NCBI GenBank assembly: GCA_033439765.1
Contig: JAULSN010000010.1
Coordinates: 744,001-808,000 of the forward strand
Reading direction: 5' to 3'
DNA: 64,000 bases
From: Lasiosphaeria ovina
Lineage: Eukaryota > Ascomycota > Sordariomycetes > Sordariales > Lasiosphaeriaceae
In this document: positions 8,872 through 20,358 of the stretch, piece after piece
Position numbering within the stretch: the stretch's first letter is position 1
Layout of the letters: each line of letters starts with the position of its first letter
Notes under the pieces: generated by a model
Databases searched by the model: none
The model's input: only the letters and a program-made list of their open reading frames with translations
Told to the model about the DNA's origin: nothing
Made by a program: the position numbers and the translations under genes

Positions 8872-11440
8872 ATGGCCCAGCAGCAGCAACGGCCCGACGG
8901 CGCCGTCCCCGCCGAGCCCGCCACCGAGCACTCGCCGCTCCTGAACCACGTCCACGTCCACGACAACGGCAGCGCACGAAGCCCGTCGGCCGACGCAGGG
9001 CCGCCCGCCAACGGCCACGGCCACGGCCACGGCCACGGCGCCGCAATCAAGCATGCTGCCCCGGCCGACGAGGAGCAGGGCCGCGCGCACGGCGACCGCG
9101 GGTTCAGCAGGGCTCAGGTGGCCCGCATCATCTCGGTCCTGCTCATCGGTATGTTGTTCTCTCCACCAGGGACGGCCGGCAAGTTTTGCTGAGAGAGGCG
9201 GAACCAGGTGTCTTCGTGGCCAACGCCGACGGCTCGCTGCTCATGGCCACGCACCCCATCATCGCCTCCGACTTCAACGAGCTGTCGGCGTCGAGCTGGC
9301 TCATCACCAGCTTCTCGCTCGCGGCTGCCGCTACGCAGACCTTGGTGCGTTGTCTTGTCCTGGGTTTGATGTCGAGGCTCGGCTGCTCGAGGTTGAGGCG
9401 CCGTCAAACTAACGCCGAGCCCGCCGGGGTGTCTGTCTAGTATGGCAAGCTGAGCGACATCTACGGCCGCAAGTGGCTGGTCATTGTCGCGTACAGCGTG
9501 TTTGCTCTGGGCTGGTGAGTCAACCGACGCGACGTCAGCTCGAGGGCGGAAGACCAGAAGCTAACTCGAGCAGTGCCATCATGTACGTGACTCTTGTTAA
9601 TGTTGATGCCGTGGACGAGCATCGCGACTGACCCGCAGCCGTGATGCAGTTCCGTCGGCCAGACCATGTGGCAGGTCGTGCTGGGGCGCGTCATCTCGGG
9701 CGCCGGCGCTTCGGGCATGACGACGCTGGTGTCGGTGCTGATCACCGGTGAGTTCAATCCTGCCTGCCAGCCAGCCAGCCAGAAACTGAGCTGTTGACTG
9801 ACCAGCTAGATATGCTGCCCATCAGGGAGGTTGCCCAGTGGCGCTCGTTTGTCAACATCATCGCCACGACCGGCCGGAGCGTGGGAGGGCCCCTGGGCGG
9901 CTGGCTGGCCGATGTCATCGGATGGCGGTGGTAAGTCGTGTTCCGCGCGCAGAGAAGCAGGGAGAAGAGGCGTCTGACAGCCTGCGTCTAGGTCTTTCTC
10001 GGGCCAGGTGCCCGTCATCGGCGTCGCCATCGTGCTCTGCTCCATCTACCTCCCAGGACCCAACAGCGCCCCTGCCGCCTCGGCCGGCACCGCCGCGACG
10101 ACGCCTACCAGCGACGACGACAGCAGCAGCAGCAACAGCAACGCGCGCAAGAGCAAGTTCGGCCGCATCGACTTCAAGGGCTCCTTCGTCTTCGCGGTCG
10201 TGATCCTGGCGCTGCTGTTCCCCATGGAGCTGGGCGGCGTGACGGTGCCGTGGTCGCACCCGCTGATCGCCGGCCTGTTCGTGCTCAGCGCGGTTCTGTT
10301 GGTTGTTTTCGTCGCCGTCGAGCGCCACGCGCCCGAGCCCATCCTGCCGCTCGACATCTTCAACCGCGACGCCTCGTTTTCGTTTCTCATCATGGGGCTG
10401 CAGTCGGCTGCGCAGATTGGGGTTAGTCTCGCTCATGCTTAATGGTTGGAATAATGGAGAAGGACGGCAAACTGACACCATGGCAGCTCATGTTCACGGT
10501 GCCCATCTACTTCAAAGTCACGGCGAGTGTATCTAACACGTCGGCCGGCGCGCACCTGGTCCCGGCCGTCGTGGCCAACGCCGTGGGCGGCGTGCTCTCG
10601 GGGCTGATCATCAACCGGTGCGTAACTTCGGGTCTGCCCCTTTTTCCATCCTTCATCCCTGTGTCAACAAAACAACAAGGAGTTCACTAACCCCTTACCG
10701 AGAAACAGGTCTGGAAAGTACAAGTTCCTCGTCATCTTCGCCGTGGCCTGCTCGTCCTGCGGCTACCTGCTGCTGATGCTGACGTGGCACGGCCACACGA
10801 ACTGGTTCGAGTCGCTGTACATCATGCCGGGGTAAGTCCACTCCCCCCTCCCCCCCAAACCAGCCTCTGACTGTCACAGCGGCTTCGGCACGGGCATCGC
10901 GCAGAGCGCCGTGTTCATCTCGCTGCAGGCCGTCGTCGACCCGGCACATATGGCGCCCGCCGTGGCCTTCATGTACCTGTCGAGTACGGTGTGGTTTATG
11001 GTTGGGTTGGCGGCGACCAACGCCGTGCTGCAGACGGCGCTGCGCCGGAGTCTGCTGCGGCGGCTGCTGGCCATCGGGCTGGACCATGCCGCGATACAAA
11101 AGGTCCGTCTTTCTTTCCCTCTTCTGCTTCTCGATGGTATTCTAAGCAGTTGTGTAATCAGATCATCGCGAGCGCCATCTCCGACGTCGACTTTGTCGAC
11201 CGCATGCGCGGCGCGGCGCGCACCGCCGTCATCAGCGCCTACGTGGACGCGCTGTGGTGGAGCCACGGTCAGTATTCCTACCTACCTAGTTATCTACCCC
11301 GTTTCTCTTGCATCTGATGAGGAGTTGTCCTTTGTCACTAACTAACACGCTCGAACCGTTCAACAGGCGTGCCGTTGATCTGCTCCGTGACGGCGTTTGG
11401 GATTGCTATCTTCCTCAAGCAAAGGCGCATCGACAAATAG
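8872..11440 (+). CDS. MFS transporter, vacuolar basic amino acid (Fnx/Vba) type
   Basis: Twelve exons join in phase to 600 residues: 8872-9148, 9208-9344, 9441-9514, 9574-9582, 9650-9747, 9810-9930, 9992-10421, 10487-10617, 10709-10831, 10880-11102, 11162-11267 and 11367-11440. Exon 4 is only nine bases. The cytosolic N-terminus is His-rich (HVHVH, then four GH units) and holds EHSPLL, an acidic dileucine signal of the kind that sorts proteins to the vacuole. MFS motif A is clear as YGKLSDIYGRK, after the segment ASDFNELSASSW. The family (S. pombe Fnx1/Fnx2, yeast Vba1, drug:H+ antiporter-2 branch, about 14 membrane segments) carries basic amino acids into the vacuole. Substrate is inferred from the family only; a drug exporter is the main alternative. 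Confidence 0.85.
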
Positions 11441-12053
11441 AACCACAAGGCTAGGTTAGAGGCAGCCAGAAAAGTTGGCAGGGCGACGCAGAGGCTAGAA
11501 TTGGTGCATATTATAACTAACATACGGGTGGTTGGGTATATATATGGCGGTAAGATAAGCTCGCGAGTGGGTTCATAGTGAGATGGAATCGAGTATGCCA
11601 CTAAATTGGCAAGCGAGCATCACGAACTTTGGTTATCCAACAAAACAAAAGATAGAGACTAATAATATTAAAGCATTATTAAGCAGCCTGGCTTTCAAAC
11701 GAAATGCTAGTGAACCAACTGTTCTTTGACTCCTTTTATAACAAATACTTATCTCGACTCCATGGATAGCCTTGTTATGAAATGAGGCACGCATAAACGA
11801 TCACAGCCGCATACTGGATCAGACGACTGTTCAAAGTACATGTACATCACAGCCATCTCGTAGGTAGCTTCTATTCCCGGCAGTTACTTGCACATCCTGT
11901 ATAGTCTCTACAGCCACGTCCATGTACTTGTACCTAATTAGCGAAACCACACCATTGCTCGTCATGGTCTCATCGGTTGCCTCATTCAGTGCGTCATGAC
12001 ACCTTGTATCCAAAACCTCACTTCTGAGGTTTCTTGCCTAGCCTGGGCGGGCC
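11441..12053. other. Intergenic region between convergent genes
   Basis: The MFS gene and the kelch/BTB gene both end into this 613-base AT-richer stretch. It should hold both 3' ends. No gene, RNA or repeat is apparent. Confidence 0.6.
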
Positions 12054-15000
12054 TCAAGAACCCGCGATTCCCAGGCCCACACGCCCTTGCATACCCGTCC
12101 CATATGCGCTAGCTCCGCCGCTCGGCCCTGGAATGCCATTGTTTGTCCCGCCCCTTTCCCGCATCCTCCGGCCCTCCATCAGGCCTCTCAGACCCCTCTT
12201 TTGCAGCCCAATGACGCTGCTGAGGTCGCCGGCCCAGACTTCGCGCGCCGTCCCGCGCTCGCTGTCCCCAAACTCGGAGCTCCACTCACTCCCACTGACA
12301 CTGCCAGTCGCGCTCAGTTCTTCACTCGCCGGCCGTCCGCCCTGGGGCACAGCAGTGCTGATCTTCAGCCCGGCCGTACGTGCCGTCAGCCCGCCAGTAC
12401 CCGTCGAAGCGGCCTCGCTGCCAGAGACGTTGCCGCCGTTCACCGGTGTCTCCGAAGAGTTGGTCAAGGCGTCGAGTCCGGCTTGGAGCGGGAAGAAGTT
12501 CGGGTTCAGGGTTCCGTCAATACCACGTCCGCCGCCGGCTGCCATGGCAGTAGCGTTGAACACGGCTGCTGCGTTTCGGCTGTCGAGCAGGTTGTGAAGC
12601 CGCTCAACCACAGCCTCGAGGAGTCCGTCGATGCGGTAGGGCCGTGCAATCTGGAGAAGACTGCAGAGGATTTGCGGGGTGCAGAGCGGGGACGACGTCT
12701 GAGGAAGGCTCGACGTATACAGGTAGTGGAGCAGCGCTTGAAGTGTCAAGTACGTGTGCGGCAAGTACAACCATCTGGGGCGGCTGTTGGGAGGTAAGGT
12801 GCGTGGTGTTGGCGCCGTGTTGATGGCTGCAGGATCCACGGGCGGCGACATCACCCCCGGCGAGATTGTCGTGGCTGTGCCTTGTGGTTTTCCGGCTGAG
12901 CTGCCGGTCGAATAGAGGGTGCTTGACATGGACAGCTGGCTTTCCATCGTGTTTCGATTTCCCTGCGCACTCGCCATATTGGAGCCGCGCACCGAGTTAC
13001 CAGGTGTCGAAATCGAGTTGGACCTCAGTGTAATCGAGTCGCTGCCATTATGTGTTGCCGTCCCTTCCCTGAGAAGTTGGACAAAGTAAGGGCCCCACCT
13101 CCTCGCAACAATTCTCGAGTTGATCGGTATCCTCTCGCCTCCGATGCACATAATGTCCATGTCGGACAGCTCCCTCATCGCGAGGGCTTTTTCTCCCAGC
13201 TCCTCAGCGGCACGGCTGTGGAATCGACCGCCGGCAGTGAAGCCGGCCTTTCGAGCAAGGCTCAATCCCGGACCCGTATAAGGGCTGCTGGCGCTGACGA
13301 AACCGCTCATGGGAGCCGTCTTCCGGGGATTGTCGAAAAACCCGAATGCTTCGAGCTCCACCATGCAGACGTTGCTAAAGTTAATGCGCCGGTGGTTGTA
13401 ATCGTCGACAAGGCTTCTCTTCCTGTTGCCTAGTACCACGAAAGTGTTCCTCCTGTTCCACAAGACGCCGCGGTTCCAGCTGCCCTGGCTAAACACCGCT
13501 CCTCCAGCATCGATGCGGCTCCACGTCAGGGTCCGCAGGTCGAGGGCCCAGAGCGCATACTCCTGTTTTGAAGACGTGAGGTAAGTGCCGCTGACCACAA
13601 AGTGGGTGTCGATCACTCCTCCGTTCGGAAAGCGCAGCCCCGGTGGGCTATACGAGCCGCTCATGGGACGCTCACTGAGAGAGCCATCGTTTGCCCGAAT
13701 CTGTAGCTCGAGTTTGACGTCGAGAAAGTTGTAGTTGCTGTATATGAGCATACTGGATCCGGGCTCTTTGGCTTCCTGGCTGATACCTCCGCCGTCCTGC
13801 CGGTTTCCGTTCGGGTACGCCTTCCCAATCTTTGACGTGACCGACGGCGGGAGGGGAGCTACCACGCTGCGGTACGCGCCGCAGCTCTTACCCAACGACT
13901 GCGTGGACACCCACTTTAGGCTGCGCAAGTTGAAGACGCTGATCTGCTCAATGTAGTGATTGGCTCCATCTTGGCCGCCAACGACAACCATCTCGGCACC
14001 GCCTGTCCCGTCAATACTGATACCAATTCGGCCTTCGTTCGGGTTGCCCGTGGAAGGGTTGTGCTGGAGCGCCGAGAGCGGAGCTCTGTGCGACGAGAAA
14101 GTGGCCGCAGAAGGAAGAATGCATGCGCAGTGTGCATAGCGTCCTTGGGGCGCATCTTGGGTCGGGATAAAGGTCCACTTCTTGGTCGGCACGTCGTAGA
14201 TGTAGATGTCAGACATGACGGTGACCTCGGGCTGCTGGTCCTGCGCGGCACCCGGCTTCGGGTTAGGCATGGGTGACATGCCACCATAGCAGACCATCTT
14301 AGTGTCGCCGAGGGCGCACATCGAGTGGAAGTACCGTGGTGGCGGAACATCCCCTGACGTCTCCAGCTTCGTCCAATGCCGGCGGACCAAATCGAGCTCG
14401 TACAAGTCTGCCGTCAACGGGGCAGGCCGGCTCCTAGACAGAATCCTGCCTCCAAATACGTACAGCTTGTCGCCGAGGATCGTGGTGGTCGCCCCGACCA
14501 GGGGGTGCGGTTCCCTCCCTGTCGTCCGATGAACGTTGCACATCAACCCCGACAGATGCGCCGAGGAAGACGCGGTCCCAGCGGTCCCAACAGGTGCACC
14601 TGCGGGGGTCGGCCTCGACTGGCCAAAGTTGGGCGATGGCCCGGCTGATAGTGGCCCGTTGCTCTTGGGAGTCAAGTTTTCGGTCCGCTCGTCTCCTCCA
14701 TCCAACCTCGAGGCGCTTGCCAGACTGCTCTGGCTGCTATTCATATCCTGGCCATGGCTTTCTTGCGATCTCATGTATAACCCGCCTCCCATATCCATCG
14801 ACGAGGATGAATCCATCGTGCTCGTCCGGCTGTCCATTTCCTTGTCCTCTGCGTCCACGATCGTTGCCAAGCTCGTCTGGTGTGTGGGGTGGGCCAGGGG
14901 AGTCAGCGGACTTGCGGGGGAGAGCTGCGGCGGTGGCGGCTCGGGTAGTGGTTTTCCAAGGCTGTTCTGGAGACTCAAACTCCGCGCATGGTGTGATCTC

Positions 15001-15257
15001 AACAGCCCAGACCTCGACGACGGCTGGAAAGTGATGCTCGGAACAGTTGGCTCGGACGGTCGTCGGCCAAGCCTGGCAAAGTCGTCTCGCCCAGGCGTAA
15101 CCCTCTTGATGCCACGGAAGGCCGAGGACAGGATGTCAGAAGTTGTCGATTTCGAAGGCGATCGGTCTTCGGGTTCGGGATCCGAAAATCGATTGACGTC
15201 GCCGGCGGCGGTCTGTTGTTGGCCTGATTTGCCGACTGTTAGTCCATACCCCGACAT
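12054..15257 (-). CDS. Kelch-repeat and BTB domain protein (LZTR1/Ral2-like)
   Basis: This is a single open frame of 1067 residues from the ATG at 15257. The frame stays open further upstream without an ATG, so an earlier spliced start is possible. The first ~240 residues are low-complexity, Ser/Pro-rich. Kelch repeats run from about 250 to 640, with LYVFGGR, a YELDLVRRHWTKLE blade and MVCYGGM. A split BTB/POZ-like part follows: MDIMCIGGERIPINSR near 697, then ALLHYLYTSSLP near 850 and the helix ending VVERLHNLL near 885, interrupted by Ser-rich insertion. Kelch plus BTB in this order resembles LZTR1, an adaptor for Cullin-3 that acts on Ras-family proteins, and S. pombe Ral2, needed for Ras1 signalling. 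The assignment to either is inference. The leader region upstream is unusually long. Confidence 0.8.
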   Translation of the reverse strand: MSGYGLTVGKSGQQQTAAGDVNRFSDPEPEDRSPSKSTTSDILSSAFRGIKRVTPGRDDFARLGRRPSEPTVPSITFQPSSRSGLLRSHHARSLSLQNSLGKPLPEPPPPQLSPASPLTPLAHPTHQTSLATIVDAEDKEMDSRTSTMDSSSSMDMGGGLYMRSQESHGQDMNSSQSSLASASRLDGGDERTENLTPKSNGPLSAGPSPNFGQSRPTPAGAPVGTAGTASSSAHLSGLMCNVHRTTGREPHPLVGATTTILGDKLYVFGGRILSRSRPAPLTADLYELDLVRRHWTKLETSGDVPPPRYFHSMCALGDTKMVCYGGMSPMPNPKPGAAQDQQPEVTVMSDIYIYDVPTKKWTFIPTQDAPQGRYAHCACILPSAATFSSHRAPLSALQHNPSTGNPNEGRIGISIDGTGGAEMVVVGGQDGANHYIEQISVFNLRSLKWVSTQSLGKSCGAYRSVVAPLPPSVTSKIGKAYPNGNRQDGGGISQEAKEPGSSMLIYSNYNFLDVKLELQIRANDGSLSERPMSGSYSPPGLRFPNGGVIDTHFVVSGTYLTSSKQEYALWALDLRTLTWSRIDAGGAVFSQGSWNRGVLWNRRNTFVVLGNRKRSLVDDYNHRRINFSNVCMVELEAFGFFDNPRKTAPMSGFVSASSPYTGPGLSLARKAGFTAGGRFHSRAAEELGEKALAMRELSDMDIMCIGGERIPINSRIVARRWGPYFVQLLREGTATHNGSDSITLRSNSISTPGNSVRGSNMASAQGNRNTMESQLSMSSTLYSTGSSAGKPQGTATTISPGVMSPPVDPAAINTAPTPRTLPPNSRPRWLYLPHTYLTLQALLHYLYTSSLPQTSSPLCTPQILCSLLQIARPYRIDGLLEAVVERLHNLLDSRNAAAVFNATAMAAGGGRGIDGTLNPNFFPLQAGLDALTNSSETPVNGGNVSGSEAASTGTGGLTARTAGLKISTAVPQGGRPASEELSATGSVSGSEWSSEFGDSERGTAREVWAGDLSSVIGLQKRGLRGLMEGRRMRERGGTNNGIPGPSGGASAYGTGMQGRVGLGIAGS

Positions 15258-18200
15258 TGGCGCTCGTAATCCTATGCCACAAAGCTCGGCAACCGCCGGT
15301 CCAGTGTATTTGGGTGTCGCTGCGGAACGGAAGCACAGGATTGACAAGATCAGAAGCGAGGCAGGGCTCTCGGATGTGCGCCGAGGTGGCCGGGGTGCTT
15401 AGCGCCGGGGCAGCCCTCGGGAAAAGGCAGCGCAAGATGAGGCCAAATGACGCGCGGAGGCTCTAGACAAAAGAGAATGACCCAACAGAAGGGAAAGGGG
15501 CGAAAAAAATCGACCGGTTTGAGAGGCCAGCGGCGGAGGCACAGACGACGAGCAAAGCCCACCATTCGATGAGCTGACCCGCGCCACACCCTCCTTTCCT
15601 GGGTTCTGACGGGGCCAGGGGCCAAGCGAAGCGGCCGCCGGGCTCCCCGGGTTTGCAGAGTCGACCGGTGTCGCCGCAAATTCGGCAGCGATCTCCCGTC
15701 CACACAGGCAATGTGGAGCGGCGGCGAACGGGGAGATGCCAGGCGAGGCCGAAACGAGCCGCGGGGAACCAGAGGAGAGCTGGCGGCGGGAGGGCAGTCT
15801 GGATGGAATGTATACAGCGCATGTCGCAGCCAGCGAGCGACAAGCTTCACGCACGGCAGCACTGGACTGGGACGGCGAGGAGGTACGGAGTAGCAGGGGT
15901 TGCAACCGTGACACGGCGAGGGAGGGCGAGGCGAGAGTGAGGGAGGGATACAGCAAAGAGAGTCACGGACGGGCGTACCTGATCAGGCTGATGCACAAGC
16001 AACAGCGGAGGCAAGGTTGCAGTGTTAATTTCCGGCGACCTTGGAAGTTGCGAGAGAGCAGACCGAGAGACGACGACTGCGGCAACACCAGCGCACCGCA
16101 CAGACGGTCGTTTACGGATGCGAAGGGAGCTCGAGCTGCGTGGAAGAGGGCGATGTGGGAGATAATTGTCGCGCTCGCTACGGAGTATAGCGGACTGGAC
16201 TGGCGGCGGAAACAAACCTAGCGGGGGCGGGGGCGGATGAAAAGGCAGCGGCCGGGATTGGTAGAAATCGAAGCCAGGTACGAATACTGCAGAGTACCTC
16301 GACGACTTTGCCGGTGCCCTGCGCTGTGCCGCGGTTTCGGTCGCGTAGGTAAGGTAGTTTGCGTGCACAAAGAGGAGAATCCTGCAGGAAGGCGAACGGC
16401 GACTCGAGTCACCGACAACACCAAAGAGACAGGGCATTCGTTGCGGTGAGCCCAAGCCGGCCTAGCTAGCCCCAGGCAGGCAGTCGAACCACTTATTAGT
16501 TCCATTGCTAGTCGAAAAGTGGAGTGGGTACTTCCGTCTTCAATCTTTTCTATTGTTCCAGCCCTGCAGCAAAGCCGGACAGCGCGCACAAAGGCCCGAC
16601 CACCAAGTTAGTTTGCTAGGTAGAACCGGCCAATGGCAACGCATAGAAAACGTGCTGGGGAGAAAAAAGCACAGGGAGCACGGAGATGTGCATCGACGAA
16701 GTAGAAGCCAAAGCTCAGGTCAACCGATTCCAATTGATCAATCAGGACAGAGACGGCAAAACAGCGACATAATTCCAGCCCGTCTCTGCCTTGAAAGGCA
16801 GCAGAGAGCCGCCGCCCCGCGCTCTCGATTACATTGCTCTGCGTTTGCATGTTTGCAGCGGCCGGCATCATCCCATCACAGCCAGTCCTTGACTGCCCGC
16901 GTCCGCTCCCTCGCACTTGTGTCACACCTCGCTCGCTTCTCTGCCACGCAACGCGCAACGCGCAACGCAACGCAACGCAACCTCAGGGCTCTCTCATTCT
17001 CTTGTAACATGACGAACCGTGCGATCCGAAGAGTTAGGAAGGGAAGGACCGCAAAAAGATTGCGGTCCTGGTGGACACCCCCCTAATCAGGAAGGAGCTA
17101 GGCGTCAAATCAACCTGAACAAAGGGCGAGCCGGGCGGCTCGACGCGGCGTGATGACTTGCATTCGCACCCTCTGATTTGCTTGCCAAAGCCTCCCATCT
17201 CCTTTTCGTGACGAGACGACGGGATATTTAACTTCTATGCGCCTTAATAGCAACCGTAAAAAAATAACTGGGCAAATCTGTAAAAGACAACGGCCCTTTA
17301 CACAACTTTTCACCCAAGACGACGGCCAGGAACTCTCTTTCCCAGACAACGGAACCCAGCAATACCCCTATCCCTGTTGTATTTTCCGCATGGTTCTTCG
17401 GTGCTCGGATGCTGTAGACCGGGTGCTACTTCCACTTCTACCCACCGGGAGGGAGACCGTCCTGCTTTGGCCATTTCCAGATCGCTTCTTCAGCCCTGTT
17501 GTCCCGATTTCCCATTTCACCTTCCACAGTAAGCTTATGAGTTCTTCTGTCTTTTGTTGTTCGCACTCAACAACATGCCGCGGTGCGCGAACTTCCAACG
17601 CGTATCGAGCTCAACAGTCTCACTCAAGCCTGTTTGAACTCATAGGCAGCTTCAAAGCTAAGAAACGGTATTGACTTGGGTTTTCTAAGAACACCCAGTG
17701 GAAGGCACCCAAACTGACGAGCTGTCATAGTTCCGATCTCTATTCCCATCCCATCCCATCCTAGCCACCAAGTCCCGACCGGCAGACATTAGACGGGATG
17801 ATGGAACGCCAGATCTGCCTCGGCACGTTGTCTTTGCATGTCAAGGGCCTTAGCACGCATCTGCTGACCATGTCGTCCCGTCGCTTTGACCCCGTTCTTC
17901 ACAGGTCAACCGCATGAACCTGACCCCATTGGACATTTGCTGCGGAGCCTAGAAGCCGCATTTCTTTTGTTTCTCTGTCCCATCTCGGTCTCCTTCTTCG
18001 GAGCTCACGATTCACCGTTGGTGGATCGAAGTGAAGAACAGTCCAGGCTGCCTGACACGAATACCGCAAGGTCCAACTATAGTTTAATCCGGTACAGTTG
18101 CTTCACACGAATGAACCTGGCTGCAGGAACAGGGGAAGTCACATGGAATTAACAATCGTTGCAAGCCGATGTGACACAAAAGAGAGTGAGGCTCAAGTTA

Positions 18201-18404
18201 CTTGCTGCATTGCAACAGCAAACCAGATCGGCGAATATGGCCCCCAACAGCCGTTACCAACATCTCTTGGTCTGGTTTGGGAACCATGGTATACAGATAG
18301 CGCCCTGAAACTCGACCTGAGATCCCCGCCTCCCCCGCTCCGCTAGCCCCTGGCAAGAAACGTCACTCCCCTTTCACCGATTTCCTTTTTTACTTTCTGT
18401 CCAC
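15258..18404. other. Long gene-free region upstream of kelch/BTB gene
   Basis: About 3.1 kb between the kelch/BTB start and the peroxiredoxin stop shows no frame with recognisable domains. Many short open frames overlap on both strands in the first 1.7 kb, as expected of a GC-rich long 5' leader with upstream ORFs. A CGCAA-type short repeat lies near 16948-16982. The part from 17.1 to 18.4 kb looks like ordinary intergenic sequence. A small multi-exon gene could have been missed. Confidence 0.5.
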
Positions 18405-19236
18405 TCAAGCGTCCGACGGGAGCGCAGTGAAGCGGAGGTACGGCTTGACAGCGCGGAGGTTGGGGAACAGCTGAGTGGCCTGCTCGCCCTTGATGCTGGG
18501 GTGGACAATGACGTCGTCACCGGGAACCCAGTTGATGGGGGTGGTGACCTTGTACTTGTCGCCGGTCTGGAGCGAGTCGACGATGCGCAGGATCTCGGCG
18601 CTGTTGCGGCCGGTCGAAGCCGGGTACGAGAGAATGGTGCGGATCGTCTTCTTGGGGTCGATGACAAAGACGGAGCGGATGGTGAAGGCGATCCCCTTCT
18701 CATCCACGTTGGTGGTGTCTTGGTAGTCGATCCTACCGAGCCATGTCAACCATTGCCCCCTTTACGTTACGGCCCCAGCCCTAGCCAGCCCCAGCTCTGA
18801 AACTTACATGTCGTAGAGGTAGGCAACCTTGCGCTCCTTGTCGGCAATGATGGGAAAGGAGACCTGGGAGCCCGTCACATCCTTGATGTCGCTGATCCAT
18901 CCCTCGTGGCTTCCGAGTGTGTTGGCCGACAGGCCGAGAAGCTTGACGCCACGCTTGGTGAACTCGGGCTGGAGGCGGGCCATCTCACCGAGCTCGGTGG
19001 TGCATACTGGCGTGTAGTCCTCAGGGTGGGAGAAGAGGATGACCCAGCTGTCGCCAATGAACTCATGCAGGTCAATGGGGCCCTGGGTGGTGTCGGCCTT
19101 GAAGTTGGGGGCAATGTTGCCTAGGCGAAGGCTAGAAGCTGTTGTGTTAGCGATGAAGCGCCATCTGAGCTGCAGCGCCCTCGCCGGGATTCCGGCGGGA
19201 GCTTGGGAAGACGCACGGAGCGGAGCGTTCAGCCAT
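18405..19236 (-). CDS. 1-Cys peroxiredoxin (Prx6 type)
   Basis: Three exons fit in phase: 19236-19217 (20 bases), 19131-18808 and 18732-18405, giving 223 residues, the usual Prx6 length. The peroxidatic Cys is residue 50 in TPVCTTELGEM; no resolving Cys motif is seen near the C-terminus. HEFIGDSW, LFSHPEDY and the long C-terminal domain with RNSAEILRIVDSLQ and NWVPGDD are standard for the family. It reduces hydrogen peroxide and alkyl hydroperoxides, in fungi often in mitochondria or cytosol; no clear presequence is present here. The second exon acceptor was set after CTAG because the nearer CAG gives a stop. Confidence 0.93.
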
Positions 19237-20358
19237 TGTGACGGTGTGTTTTGGTTATGAGTTTAGCTGTGACGAAGAGATGCGGTCTATAGAACTCTCG
19301 AGGGAAGGTTGAATATGTATTAGAGATCGGGGACGAGGACACGTAGAAGGTGGAAATGAGTGATGGTCTGATGAGGGGCAGCCGTGGGTGGAGGTATTTA
19401 AAGGTGGCTCCACGAGCTGGAAAGCTTCAACTGGAATGGAACTTGAAGGAAACGCCTCTCTCAGGGATCTTTGCTTGCCCGCACGCACGCCACGCAGCAA
19501 ATATTGGCCAGTCGCCGACTTGAATTTTCACCCCTACAGCCTTTCAACGCCGAGCGCGTCCGAAAACAGCGCCTCGCGACGCTCCTCTACGTAACCGCAA
19601 CAGCTCGTGTCCCGATTTCTCATCACCAGCGCGGGGCGAATTACCCCTCCATTGCCTTGACGTGGGGAACGACTGCCCCTCACTCGCCGAATCAGGCTTG
19701 GCGTGCAATTGCGCGATCAACGGGACCCGTTATTGGCTGCTATGCTGAGGTGAAATATTATGTCATTTGATGAATGTTGTCGCAACAGTCTCGCTCGACC
19801 AGGTGGGGGTTGCATTCGGCGGCCACAGCGGGATGTTGAGGTATGAATTATGAGGTACTGGTAGATCTTTTGTTACCTTATTATTATCCTATCGTTTTCT
19901 TCCTCGGAAATGCCATTATAGGTGGCCGTACAGCTCAACTCAAAGTCACGAAATTCACGGCTTATTGACGGCTTGCCGGTATCTCCTCGTGGTTCAGGGC
20001 ACAGACAGTTTCCAGAACTTCAACTGACACATCCTGTTTGGCTCAGCTGTCTGCTCATCTGCCATCTCACCCACCCAGTGCAGTTTCTGGCCTTTTGATG
20101 TGCGGGGTCGTCGATCAGCACCTCAGTCACGTCCTCGCCAAGATTTAGTGATGAGAGGCCGCAAACGGCGGGAATGACACGTGCAAGGTCGAGTTTGCCA
20201 GCCTCCAATTGGTGAATCTGTGTGTGCCAATGCGGCTGGTGGTATTATTGTATTGTTATATATGCCCCTATGTTTGAGAGGATAATTGATGAGGCGCCAA
20301 AAACAGAACGCCGGACAAGCATTAATCGCACTATTTGTGCACCTTCTAGCTTCACACA
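19237..20358. other. Intergenic: peroxiredoxin promoter and Fat1 3' flank
   Basis: The two genes run in the same direction. A TATA-like TTTAAATA on the minus strand at about 19395-19402 lies some 160 bases before the peroxiredoxin start. I see no gene in the rest, which becomes AT-richer from 19.75 kb. Confidence 0.5.

Noticed and set aside
12087..12797. Long plus-strand open frames opposite the kelch/BTB gene
   Set aside because: They are shadows of the GC-rich coding strand with no recognisable content; the same applies to long frames opposite or overlapping the sulfatase, GMC, PIG-S and catalase genes.
15258..15347. Upstream extension of the kelch/BTB frame by 30 codons
   Set aside because: It has no ATG; the extension begins at TTG. 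The ATG at 15257 was used, though a spliced start cannot be excluded.
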